The translations under genes and the position numbers were made by a program. Shown one piece after another: positions 21,072 through 28,816 of a stretch of DNA of 64,000 bases (position 1 is the first letter of the stretch; the number at the start of each line of letters is the position of its first letter). A model generated the notes under the pieces. It did not search any database, was not told the origin of the DNA, and was given only the letters and a program-made list of their open reading frames with translations. Source of the stretch: Pseudoalteromonas marina (GTDB taxonomy: Bacteria; Pseudomonadota; Gammaproteobacteria; Enterobacterales; Alteromonadaceae); the NCBI RefSeq assembly GCF_000238335.3, contig NZ_AHCB03000012.1, forward strand, positions 1-64,000, written 5' to 3'.

Positions 21072-21383
21072 TTAAGAGCTTGGTTGCGAAGGTTGATACT
21101 TATTAACGAGAATGTGCTGCAAACTTTTAAGTGCCCGCTTTATCGCTTGCAGCATACTTCGTCCTTTTGTATTTACATTAATACTGGGTAGCCCAGGTAC
21201 AAGAATATTAATTTTGCACTGCTGCAAAGTGCCGTGGCGATCACTCGAAAGATCATTTATTTGAATCTCCACTTTGCGAATATTTAAAGCATGTTTTGCC
21301 AATTGTGTTTTGATCAGCTTTAAAAGCGACATCTTTTCACTTGCGTTAATTATCTTGTTTTTAACTGTAAGTTTTAGCTTCAT
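21072..21383 (-). CDS. HPF/RaiA-like ribosome-associated protein
   Basis: 103-aa basic protein. The pattern VEIQINDLSSDRHG, CKINILVP, then INVNTKGRSMLQAIKRALKSLQHIL resembles the short hibernation-promoting-factor fold (two strand-helix units, with the G..ML.AI..A helix). Short HPF homologues bind 30S or 100S ribosomes in stationary phase (family knowledge). The match is by pattern only, and the protein is more basic than many HPFs. It is divergent from an nhaR-like gene with about 110 bp between. Confidence 0.65.
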   Translation of the reverse strand: MKLKLTVKNKIINASEKMSLLKLIKTQLAKHALNIRKVEIQINDLSSDRHGTLQQCKINILVPGLPSINVNTKGRSMLQAIKRALKSLQHILVNKYQPSQPSS

Positions 21384-21492
21384 GCAATTACACCTTTTAA
21401 TAGTACCTATGTTGCAGGCATGACTGTAATCTACTAACTTAGAGGCAAAGGAAAAAGCTGATTATTTCTTACTTTAAAACAGGTATTTTCGA

Positions 21493-22386
21493 ATGATTAC
21501 CAACATCAACTACAATCACTTATATTATTTTTGGCAAGTAAGTAAGCACGGCAGTGTTGCAGCGGCGAGTAAAATACTTAATTTAACGCCGCAAACGGTC
21601 AGCTCACAAATCACTAACTTAGAGCAACGACTAGGAAAACCACTGTTTGTTCGCCAAGGGCGAGGCCTAAAGTTAACGGAGTTTGGCCATGTTACACAGC
21701 AGTACACCAATGATATGTTTGCTATTGCTCACGAATGGCTCGAAACCACGCAAGGTGATGCCACGCACTATTCACGAACGTTAAAGGTCGGTATTTCAGA
21801 TGTGTTGCCCAAATCACTGGTGTCAAAGTGGCTAGCCCCTTTAATTAATAACGACCGTATTACCAACTTACACTGTATTGATGGCCAACAAGATGAACTG
21901 CTTGCACAAATGGCGATTCATAAGCTTGATTTAGTGTTAGCCGATAAACCGCTCGATACCACTTTATCGTTTAAGGCGTTTTGCCATGAAATAGGCAAAA
22001 GCCAAATCGCTCTTTTTGGAAACAAAACATGGCATTCGCAGTTACATAAGGAGTTTCCGCAATCTTTAAATAACAAGCCTTTAGTGCTGCCTGCAAAAGA
22101 AAGCCCCGTTGCGCGTGCTATGTATTATTGGCTGCAAGAACACAAGATTGAAATGACAATAGCTGGCCATGTTGACGACAGCGCATTAATGAAGTCGTTA
22201 GGTGAACAAGGGTTTGGCATATTCCCTGCGCCTATTTTGGTAAAAGCCGAAGTAGAGCGTCACTACGACGTTAACTATATAGGTACAATTGATAATGTTT
22301 ATCAGCATTATTATGCCTTTACGCCCGACAGGCTTATTAAAGACAGTATTTACGATGAATTTATAAAGCACGCTCAAACAACGTAA
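21493..22386 (+). CDS. nhaR: NhaR-like LysR-family regulator
   Basis: 297 aa. The N-terminus INYNHLYYFWQVSKHGSVAA and the helix-turn-helix LTPQTVSSQITNLEQRLG closely match the NhaR branch of LysR regulators, which activate the Na+/H+ antiporter gene nhaA and other targets in E. coli. No nhaA lies in this window. In many gammaproteobacteria nhaR-like genes stand next to small HPF-like genes; here that is the divergent neighbour, which is the likeliest local target. Confidence 0.85.
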   Translation: MITNINYNHLYYFWQVSKHGSVAAASKILNLTPQTVSSQITNLEQRLGKPLFVRQGRGLKLTEFGHVTQQYTNDMFAIAHEWLETTQGDATHYSRTLKVGISDVLPKSLVSKWLAPLINNDRITNLHCIDGQQDELLAQMAIHKLDLVLADKPLDTTLSFKAFCHEIGKSQIALFGNKTWHSQLHKEFPQSLNNKPLVLPAKESPVARAMYYWLQEHKIEMTIAGHVDDSALMKSLGEQGFGIFPAPILVKAEVERHYDVNYIGTIDNVYQHYYAFTPDRLIKDSIYDEFIKHAQTT

Positions 22387-22893
22387 GCTTAGCGCTACTC
22401 GTCACGTGGTTATCAATGTGTTTAATTAAGCGCCCTATTTTTAAATACTAAATTGTATTTAAAAAATAAACATTTCCTCATTTAGCTTTATATTAAATTT
22501 TTAAAGTGGGTTGTTACTTTTAAGTCATTAAATTAATTAGACTTTATTAAATATCAGACCTACCAGTACAAACGATAAGCGTGTTCTAAAAGCGTTGAAT
22601 ATTATTCAGGTTTTATATGAATAAAATGCATAGCTTACTTTGTTAAATAGAGATCTAGACGTCTAAATTGAGTTTTGCCCCTCATCAGCAACTAATCAAT
22701 ATTGCTAACTTAATGAATTCACTCAAGCGTGAATCTGTCTCATGTTTTACCTGAAATAAACCCGTTTTTCTTCATGCTACATACCGCGTATAAATTCATT
22801 AACTCAGCAAAGCATCATTACTGCTTAACCGTTATGTCGGTTTAACAACCAGTTAATAAAAGCAGTAACCACTCAAATTGAAAGGATACGGCT
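22387..22893. other. 507-bp leader region upstream of mesX
   Basis: It holds the MetJ-type operator at 22649-22672 and a small hairpin near the gene (TTAACCG/CGGTTTAA, about 22826-22846). No ORF of note. Promoter position relative to the operator implies an untranslated leader of roughly 200 nt. Confidence 0.5.
22649..22672. promoter_or_regulatory. MetJ-type operator (tandem met boxes)
   Basis: AGAGATCT-AGACGTCT-AAATTGAG in direct 8-bp register. The middle unit is a perfect met box (AGACGTCT) and the first differs at two positions. MetJ bound to S-adenosylmethionine represses methionine genes through such tandem boxes; this fits the methionine synthase operon downstream. Confidence 0.75.
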
Positions 22894-23868
22894 ATGAGCA
22901 CTGATCTTACATTTACTATTAAAAGCACTAACTTGGATGAAAACTACCATCCATCAAATAACACACGTATTACGACTAATTTCGCTAATTTAGCAAGGGG
23001 TGAAAGCCGCCAACAAAACCTGCGTAATACCCTAAAAATGATCAACAACCGCTTTAATGCACTGGCCAGTTGGGATAACTCACAAGGGGATCGTTACGAG
23101 ATTGAGCTCGAGATCATTTCGGTTGATTTAGATATTACTAGCAGTGGCCAGGCATTTCCGTCAATTGAGGTATTAAAAACCAATATTATTGACCGCCAAA
23201 CTAACGAGCGAATTGAAGGCATGGTGGGTAATAACTTTTCATCGTATGTGCGCGACTACGACTTTAGCGTGTTACTACTTGAGCATAACAAAAGCAAACC
23301 GCAATTTAGCATTCCCGATAACTTTGGTGACTTACACGGCAAGTTGTTTAAATGCTTTGTAAACTCAAATACCTATAAACAGCACTTTAAAAAGCCACCG
23401 GTTATTTGTTTAAGCGTGTCTGATAACAAAATCTATCAGCAAACCGAAAACTTACACCCTATTTTAGGCGTAGAGTATCAGCCTAATGAGTCGTCGTTAA
23501 CAGAGCAATACTTTAAAAAAATGGGCTTACAAGTGCGCTACTTTATGCCACCTAATAGCGTTGCGCCGTTAGCGTTTTACTTTTTTGGTGACCTACTTAA
23601 CGACTACAGCAACCTTGAACTAATTAGCACCATTAGCACCATGGAAACGTTTCAAAAAATTTATCGTCCAGAAATTTATAACGCCAACGCCGCCGCTGGT
23701 AGCCGTTATAAACCGAATTTAAAAAATGACGACCATTCGTTAACGCAAATTGTGTATGACCGCGCAGAGCGAGGTCAATTAGCGGTAGAGCAAGGTAAAT
23801 TTACTGAGCAGCACTTTATTAAGCCTTATCAGTCAGTGCTGCAGCAGTTCTCGGCAAGTATCGCTTAA
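22894..23868 (+). CDS. mesX: MesX, DUF1852 partner of methionine synthase
   Basis: 324-aa DUF1852-family protein. Genetic work on folate-independent methionine synthases identified this family (MesX) as required with the core-MetE protein MesD, in aerobic bacteria and with dependence on oxygen (established knowledge). No signal peptide or membrane segment is seen, so it is cytoplasmic. AAAGGAT precedes the ATG. mesD follows 31 bp downstream and a MetJ operator lies upstream, so the pair is one methionine-repressed operon. The biochemical role of MesX is not evident from its sequence. Confidence 0.85.
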   Translation: MSTDLTFTIKSTNLDENYHPSNNTRITTNFANLARGESRQQNLRNTLKMINNRFNALASWDNSQGDRYEIELEIISVDLDITSSGQAFPSIEVLKTNIIDRQTNERIEGMVGNNFSSYVRDYDFSVLLLEHNKSKPQFSIPDNFGDLHGKLFKCFVNSNTYKQHFKKPPVICLSVSDNKIYQQTENLHPILGVEYQPNESSLTEQYFKKMGLQVRYFMPPNSVAPLAFYFFGDLLNDYSNLELISTISTMETFQKIYRPEIYNANAAAGSRYKPNLKNDDHSLTQIVYDRAERGQLAVEQGKFTEQHFIKPYQSVLQQFSASIA

Positions 23869-23899
23869 TCACACAACAAAGTTAAAGGCAGCATTTATT

Positions 23900-24940
23900 A
23901 TGAAAAAACTATTACCCACTTCATCAGCAGGCAGCTTGCCAAAACCGTCATGGCTTGCTGAGCCCGAAACCTTATGGTCACCGTGGAAATTACAAGGTAG
24001 CGAGCTGGTAGATGGCAAACACGACGCTCTGCGAATTACTCTGCACGAACAACAAACCGCAGGCGTAGATATAGTCAGCGATGGCGAACAAACTCGTCAG
24101 CACTTTGTAACCACCTTTATTGAGCACTTAAATGGCGTTGATTTTGAAAACCGTAAAACGGTTAAAATTCGCGACCGCTACGACGCCAGCGTACCCACAG
24201 TGGTTGGCCCTGTGTCTCGCACTAAATCGGTATTTGTTGAAGACGCCAAGTTTTTACGCCAGCAAACCAGCCAACCAATTAAATGGGCATTGCCTGGGCC
24301 AATGACCATGATCGACACCCTGTATGACGATCATTATAAAAGCCGTGAAAAACTAGCATGGGAATTTGCTAAAATACTCAACCAAGAAGCCAAAGAACTA
24401 GAAGCCGCTGGGGTTGATATAATTCAATTTGATGAACCCGCTTTTAACGTGTTTTTTGACGAGGTAAACGACTGGGGCATAGCTTGCCTAGAGCGAGCTA
24501 TAGAAGGGTTAAAATGCGAAACCGCCGTGCATATTTGTTATGGCTACGGGATTAAGGCCAACACCGATTGGAAGAAAACCCTCGGCACCGAGTGGCGACA
24601 ATACGAAGAAGTATTCCCTAAGCTGCAAAAATCGAATATAGATATTATTTCCCTCGAATGCCAAAACTCACATGTACCCATAGAGCTACTTGAGCTCGTA
24701 CGCGGTAAAAAAATAATGGTAGGCGCAATCGATGTAGCCACCAATACTATAGAAACCCCTGAAGAGGTGGCAAAAACCCTACGCGAAGCGCTTAAATACG
24801 TTGATGCAGACAAGCTCTACCCCTGCACCAATTGCGGCATGGCCCCCCTGCCGCGCGACATCGCAAACGGTAAACTCAACGCCCTAAGCAAAGGTGCAGA
24901 GCTAGTACGTAACGAGTTATTAGCAGCGAATGTCGCTTAA
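23900..24940 (+). CDS. mesD: MesD, core-MetE methionine synthase
   Basis: 346-aa protein corresponding to the catalytic C-terminal half of cobalamin-independent methionine synthase. Zinc ligands are visible: His211 and Cys213 (VHICYGYG), Glu253 (SLECQNS) and Cys312 (CTNCGM). The N-terminal half of full MetE, needed for polyglutamyl-folate binding, is absent, as expected for MesD, which does not use methyl-folate. The methyl donor of this branch is uncertain. It makes methionine from homocysteine in the cytoplasm. It lies in an operon with mesX and has a strong terminator. Confidence 0.88.
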   Translation: MKKLLPTSSAGSLPKPSWLAEPETLWSPWKLQGSELVDGKHDALRITLHEQQTAGVDIVSDGEQTRQHFVTTFIEHLNGVDFENRKTVKIRDRYDASVPTVVGPVSRTKSVFVEDAKFLRQQTSQPIKWALPGPMTMIDTLYDDHYKSREKLAWEFAKILNQEAKELEAAGVDIIQFDEPAFNVFFDEVNDWGIACLERAIEGLKCETAVHICYGYGIKANTDWKKTLGTEWRQYEEVFPKLQKSNIDIISLECQNSHVPIELLELVRGKKIMVGAIDVATNTIETPEEVAKTLREALKYVDADKLYPCTNCGMAPLPRDIANGKLNALSKGAELVRNELLAANVA

Positions 24941-24960
24941 TTTCAGTTAAAGCAGCTGCA

Positions 24961-25002
24961 AAAAAGCCACACCTTAAAAAATGTTGAGGTGTGGCTTTTT
25001 TA
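24961..25002 (+). terminator. terminator after mesXD
   Basis: Stem AAAAAGCCACACCT / AGGTGTGGCTTTTT with a 12-nt loop and T's on the right; it also has A's on the left, so it may work in both directions. Its T tract leads into dispersed repeat copy C. Confidence 0.9.
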
Positions 25003-25060
25003 ATCAAAATGTAAGGGGGGTTTACAGCTGAATTTAGAGGTTCAAGGCAAAAGGTTCTAA
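24996..25060 (+). repeat. dispersed intergenic repeat, copy C
   Basis: TTAATCAAAATGTAAG, a G run, TTTACAGCTG and GGTTCAAGG match copy A over about 60 bp. As in copy A it starts within a terminator T tract and is followed by a small GTTGAAT/ATTCAAC hairpin. Confidence 0.8.
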
Positions 25061-25170
25061 GTTCGTTGAATATTGGTTGGATTGAATTCAACAAACCTAG
25101 CGTCATTAAATAAATTTAACCGAGCCGCTAGGTATTAATTATTGAGTGGAAGTGCCCCATTTACAGAGAA

Positions 25171-25272
25171 CGGCAACGCCGTTTTAAGCGGCGAGTAATA
25201 GCTTGCTAAAATGTGAAACGAAGTGGAACCGAGCAAGCTGTTACGTGTCCGACTTGAAAACCCCTGTTAGGC
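25171..25272 (-). other. attC-like site at 3' end of cassette 1
   Basis: Read on the minus strand it starts with the core GCCTAAC (25266-25272), contains AAGTCGGACACGTAAC and a stem AGCTTGCT / AGCAAGCT, then CGCCGCTTAAAACGGCGTTG. The far core reads GTTGCCG rather than GTTAGGC, so that end is degenerate. Position 14 bp after the cassette gene's stop codon is typical of integron cassettes. Confidence 0.6.
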
Positions 25273-25286
25273 AGCATTAAGCAAAC

Positions 25287-26366
25287 TTAATTATAGTGAG
25301 TAATAATTGCTCTCATCACCTTCGATTGAAGTTCATAAGTCTCATCACCGCCATTAGTTAAAATAACAATTTCAAGATCGTGCTTCGGATGAAAAAATAA
25401 TTCTGTTTGATAGCCATCTTGTGAACCGCCATGAGAATAAAAAGGCTCATCACCCCAGCCTATAATCCAACCTAAACCAAAGGTGCCATCATCACCTGCA
25501 CCACTATGAACTTTTGTCATCGAAATTAACGATTTTTGACTAATAATTTGTCCCTCTTTCAATGCAACAATAAAGTTGTTCAGGTCTTCAATACTACTGA
25601 CTTGAGCCATTGCCCCTGTGGTATATTGACGATTACCAAAAATAGATTCCGTTTTAGCATAATTAAGGGCGTCATTAGGCTTAATAGTGACGCCTTTCTC
25701 GACAATGTAGCTATTTTTCATATTTGCAGGAACAAAGATATTCTCACTCAAATATTCGGAAAAACTAACTCCGCTTACTTTTGCTATAACTTCAGCTAAC
25801 AATACGTAACAACTATTACAATAAATCGCTTTATCGAAAGCTTGTGGTTTAACCTTAATCATATTTGAGGAAATAAATTTTATAACATCTTGGTTTGTGG
25901 ATAAATTTGCTAAGTTTAGGTTTGAGTCTGAGAAGAAGTCGTCAGAAATATATACCCTATGAGATAGTAAATGCTTTATCGTTATAACTTTCCAACCTGT
26001 GGGTAGCTCTTGAATGTATTTGGTTATATGATCGTCTAGAGAAAGCTTTTTCTGTTCAACTAACTTCATAATTGCCAGTGCAGTAAAAGGTTTACTAATT
26101 GAGCCAATTCTAAACCCTGTATGAGAGCTAATTGAATTATTATTATCTTTGTTAGCAAGCCCTTTACTTAACTGATAAATAATTTCATTATTTTTTTTTA
26201 CTAAAACACTAACACCTGGTTGGTCTTTTTTTTGCTTTGAAAGTATTAAATTTAACTTGTCTACAAGAGCGCTTTTATTCTCTTGAGAATGAACAACACC
26301 AAATACAGGTGTGCTTGCTAAATAGATAAGTAAAATCAGAAAAGCTTGAATTATAATTTTTTGCAT
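25287..26366 (-). CDS. serine hydrolase, beta-lactamase/class C-like family
   Basis: 359-aa exported protein of the penicillin-binding-protein/class C beta-lactamase superfamily. The signal peptide covers residues 1-27. Active-site motifs: SxxK as S89-I-S-K92 (GSISKPF), YxN as YCN in AIYCNSCY, and HGG in YSHGGSQDGY. Such proteins may be esterases, D-aminopeptidases or peptidoglycan hydrolases; I see no reason to call this one a resistance enzyme. The gene fills a cassette-like unit: 40 bp from the upstream GCCTAAC core to the start, 14 bp from the stop to the next core, no intergenic promoter evident. Confidence 0.88.
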   Translation of the reverse strand: MQKIIIQAFLILLIYLASTPVFGVVHSQENKSALVDKLNLILSKQKKDQPGVSVLVKKNNEIIYQLSKGLANKDNNNSISSHTGFRIGSISKPFTALAIMKLVEQKKLSLDDHITKYIQELPTGWKVITIKHLLSHRVYISDDFFSDSNLNLANLSTNQDVIKFISSNMIKVKPQAFDKAIYCNSCYVLLAEVIAKVSGVSFSEYLSENIFVPANMKNSYIVEKGVTIKPNDALNYAKTESIFGNRQYTTGAMAQVSSIEDLNNFIVALKEGQIISQKSLISMTKVHSGAGDDGTFGLGWIIGWGDEPFYSHGGSQDGYQTELFFHPKHDLEIVILTNGGDETYELQSKVMRAIITHYN

Positions 26367-26405
26367 TATTGCTTCTTCTTTGACTGAGGCACAACTTAAT
26401 CAGCT

Positions 26406-26499
26406 GCCTAACGCCCGCATAAGCGGCTATTAATAATGGGCTAAACTTATTGAGCGCAGCGACAATAGCCCATTGTTAATTGTCCGATGCGAGTTTACG
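26406..26499 (-). other. attC-like site between cassettes
   Basis: On the minus strand it ends in a perfect core GTTAGGC (rev. comp. 26406-26412) preceded by CCGCTTATGCGGGC. The inner stem is AATGGGCTA / TAGCCCATT with outer half-matches TTAACAATG / CATTATTAATAG and a GTCGCTGCGCTC loop region; the opposite core is CGTAAAC. This fold and core are typical of integron attC sites. Confidence 0.7.
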
Positions 26500-26510
26500 A
26501 GCCTTAATTG

Positions 26511-26675
26511 ATGTCAGCGATTCAATGCAACCCAAAATTCAAAGGCATTTATCAACGAATGATTGCAGCAGGAAAGCCTAAAAAAGTAGCCATCATTGCC
26601 TGTATACGAAAGCTTGTAGTGATAATAAATTCTATGGTGAGAGATGGTGTCATGTGGGACCCTAAAATGGTTTAA
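26511..26675 (+). pseudogene. C-terminal relic of an IS110-family transposase
   Basis: An open frame of 54 codons encodes FKGIYQRMIAAGKPKKVAII, then ACIRKLVVIINSMVRDG, the C-terminal end of IS110/IS1111-type transposases (the RKL...N.M.RDG motif). The N-terminal DEDD catalytic domain is missing: an in-frame stop lies six bases upstream of the ATG and no homologous coding is seen before it. IS1111-group elements are known to target attC sites, which fits its position between two cassette borders. Confidence 0.75.
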
Positions 26676-26702
26676 AATTAGGATTTGACACCATAGTCAC
26701 TT

Positions 26703-26712
26703 GTTATGCGCC
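26703..26712 (-). other. cassette 2 border core (3' side)
   Basis: GTTATGCGCC on the plus strand, i.e. GGCGCATAAC downstream of the cassette 2 gene. It is the exact inverse of the border at 27516-27525 and matches the RYYYAAC core. The stop codon of the gene is only a few bases away. Confidence 0.55.
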
Positions 26713-26717
26713 ACCTT

Positions 26718-27455
26718 CTATATACCACTAATTATTTTTACTGCCCAATCTCCCCAGTTCTGTGTTTTAAAGACGGTATTCATCGCTATGGCTAGGACGC
26801 AAAATAAACTAAAAGATATCAATGTGCTAGTGTAAATGCGACCTCTAGTTATCCAGTCAAATACCATAAGAAAAGCGTAAATTAAAAACATAAACACAAA
26901 CATAGAATAACCCGGTATCGGAAGTAAATGGATTATTCGATTGAGACCTTCAGGCATCATTTGGATAGCCGCAGCAATCATGAATCGTTTATGGTGTACA
27001 GGCCTCTTTATGTTTAGAATACCTAGAATATAAAGTATTAAGAAAATTAACCATTGAAGGAAAGTCCCACCTAAGAATGCACCTGCTCGAATTCTAGCTT
27101 GGGCGTCTTCAGGGGCGAATACACCAAAACCAACTAGGCGATGATAGAATTCAAAAGCCATAATTGAGCCGGTAATCAAAATCCCAACCACGAAAAAGAC
27201 ACTTAATTTGCCTAGGCTTTTGTGCGCAGAGTAGTTGCTTGCAGCAGACAATCTAATTTGATTTAGAAGCAACACATACCATGCAGCACTGAATACACCA
27301 TGTAATCCAGTCCACAAAGTGATTCTTCCTAGGCTGTCTGGATTAGAAAGCCAACTTAACGAAAAACCGCCAAAAACAACGAAAGTAATAAATAGTGAAA
27401 AAAAATAAAAAAACCTAGTTTCACCACTGAATGTATTTGATGTATTAACGTTCAC
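26718..27455 (-). CDS. cassette-borne integral membrane protein
   Basis: 245 aa with about seven hydrophobic segments (residues ~17-37, 49-67, 84-103, 128-150, 165-180, 182-200 and 211-230). Conserved-looking polar residues include HKRFMIAAAIQMMPEGLNRI and HGVFSAAW, so a heme or substrate role is conceivable, but I recognise no named family with certainty. The gene lies tightly between two inverse 10-bp cores (8 bp after the stop, about 60 bp before the start) in the same orientation as cassette 1, so it appears to be a second integron-like cassette. Confidence 0.75.
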   Translation of the reverse strand: MNVNTSNTFSGETRFFYFFSLFITFVVFGGFSLSWLSNPDSLGRITLWTGLHGVFSAAWYVLLLNQIRLSAASNYSAHKSLGKLSVFFVVGILITGSIMAFEFYHRLVGFGVFAPEDAQARIRAGAFLGGTFLQWLIFLILYILGILNIKRPVHHKRFMIAAAIQMMPEGLNRIIHLLPIPGYSMFVFMFLIYAFLMVFDWITRGRIYTSTLISFSLFCVLAIAMNTVFKTQNWGDWAVKIISGI

Positions 27456-27515
27456 TACTGCGGACTCCCTGTACTAAAGTGTTCCTATGGTGCGAATTTT
27501 AAAAATGATTAATCG

Positions 27516-27525
27516 GCGCATAACA
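27516..27525 (-). other. cassette 2 border core (5' side)
   Basis: GGCGCATAAC on plus, giving GTTATGCGCC in front of the cassette 2 gene on minus. GTTATGC is the core seen in Vibrio-type cassette repeats. It lies 60 bp before the start codon. Confidence 0.55.
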
Positions 27526-27840
27526 ATTTAATAGTGCGCTCATTGCGCATATTTCTGCCGACGCCACGCTCATTTTTCTACTTTATATAGTTTTAGCAAA
27601 TAACCTAAGGTATTACTATCATTAAGCTTTCTAAAAATTTAAGGTAAAGTTAAATAGAACAATATGCGCTATTTGCTCATTTTTATAAATATGTGAGCAA
27701 AGAGCTGTTTATCCAATCTCTATGCTTAATTTTTGATCACACCTGACTACTCACAAGACTATCTCGAAAAGACGGGCTAATAAACCCAACTTTTAGCTAT
27801 TACTTTGTTTGACTTCTAGCTAGCACTTATAAGCTCAACA

Positions 27841-27876
27841 GCCGTTCTAGCCGTTCTAGCCGTTCTAGCCATTCTA
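27841..27876. repeat. 9-bp tandem repeat, four units
   Basis: GCCGTTCTA three times, then GCCATTCTA. It is intergenic and could vary in copy number by slippage. Confidence 0.9.
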
Positions 27877-28070
27877 AAACGAGCGAGTATCTCGGGTTTG
27901 AAAGCGCTGTTTCTTTAATTAAAATGTTGCGGGGTTTCTGTTAGCGTTTATAGCGTGGGTGTTGTTGCTGTACCTTATTATATAACAAATCAACAACGTT
28001 GAGCAGTCGTTCAAAGTAAGTTAAGCTCGAAACAATTAGGCTACAAGTAACTTAAATTTTGGGAGCAAAC

Positions 28071-28742
28071 ATGGCAACCACACTCGCATTTGACGTATAC
28101 GGCACGCTAATAAACACCCACGGTGTAATATCTTTACTTGAAAATATGATTGGCGATAAAGCGCAAAACTTTTCAAATACATGGCGTGAAAAACAGTTAG
28201 AGTATTCGTTTAGGCGTGGCTTAATGCAAAACTATGTTCCGTTTTCAGAGTGTACTAAACAGGCGTTAGGCTACGCTTGCCTAGCGCACAAAACTCCACT
28301 CTCTGATGAACAAAAACAGCAATTGCTTGAGCAATATAAAATTTTACCCGCCTTTGACGATGTTAAAAAAGGGCTTGAGCAACTTAAAGCACAAAATTAC
28401 CGGTTGTTTGCATTTTCTAATGGCGCTGCTGATGCGGTAAATACTTTGCTCGAAACGGCAGGCATAAGTGATTATTTTGAAGGTGTTGTAAGCGCCGACG
28501 ATATGAAAACATTTAAACCAAACCCAGGTGTTTACAGCCACTTTTTACGCGAGGCAAATTCAACGGGTGCTAACACGTGGCTTATTTCGAGTAATCCGTT
28601 TGATATAACCGGCGCTATTTCGCATGGCATGCGCGGTGCGTGGATAAAGCGTTCTGAGGATTCTATTTTTGATCCATGGGAAATTCAGCCAACCACCACA
28701 GCAACCGATTTAGTTGATTTAAAAGCCAAATTAGTAAGTTAA
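28071..28742 (+). CDS. HAD-family hydrolase, 2-haloacid dehalogenase type II-like
   Basis: 223 aa. The nucleophile Asp is in LAFDVYGTLIN near the N-terminus, motif II Ser/Asn is in FAFSNGAAD, and the Lys of motif III is in MKTFKPNPGVY; SSNPFDITGA carries the final acidic/Asn motif. This set matches (S)-2-haloacid dehalogenases rather than phosphoglycolate phosphatases, though the true substrate is unknown. I chose ATG 28071, after GGGAGCAAAC; an in-frame TTG lies 12 bp upstream. The gene is monocistronic. Confidence 0.87.
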   Translation: MATTLAFDVYGTLINTHGVISLLENMIGDKAQNFSNTWREKQLEYSFRRGLMQNYVPFSECTKQALGYACLAHKTPLSDEQKQQLLEQYKILPAFDDVKKGLEQLKAQNYRLFAFSNGAADAVNTLLETAGISDYFEGVVSADDMKTFKPNPGVYSHFLREANSTGANTWLISSNPFDITGAISHGMRGAWIKRSEDSIFDPWEIQPTTTATDLVDLKAKLVS

Positions 28743-28816
28743 AAACGAGCCCCTTTTTTTGAGGCTTATCAAAAACCAACGCTGTAAAGGGCTTTACGGG
28801 CGCAGTTATACGCGCC

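Larger units (their letters stand above)
27456..28070. other. 615-bp gap with cassette border and tandem repeats
   Basis: The left part holds the second cassette border (GGCGCATAAC, 27516-27525) and a short GTGCGC-TCATT-GCGCAT hairpin that may be a compact attC. Then comes AT-rich sequence, the 9-bp tandem repeat at 27841-27876 and a shortened stretch (TTTAATTAAAATGTTGCGGGG, about 27915) resembling the dispersed repeat. No gene is seen. Confidence 0.5.

Noticed and set aside
25287..26366. Reading the cassette serine hydrolase as an antibiotic-resistance beta-lactamase
   Set aside because: SxxK, YxN and HGG are shared with esterases and peptidases; the family is too broad to claim resistance.
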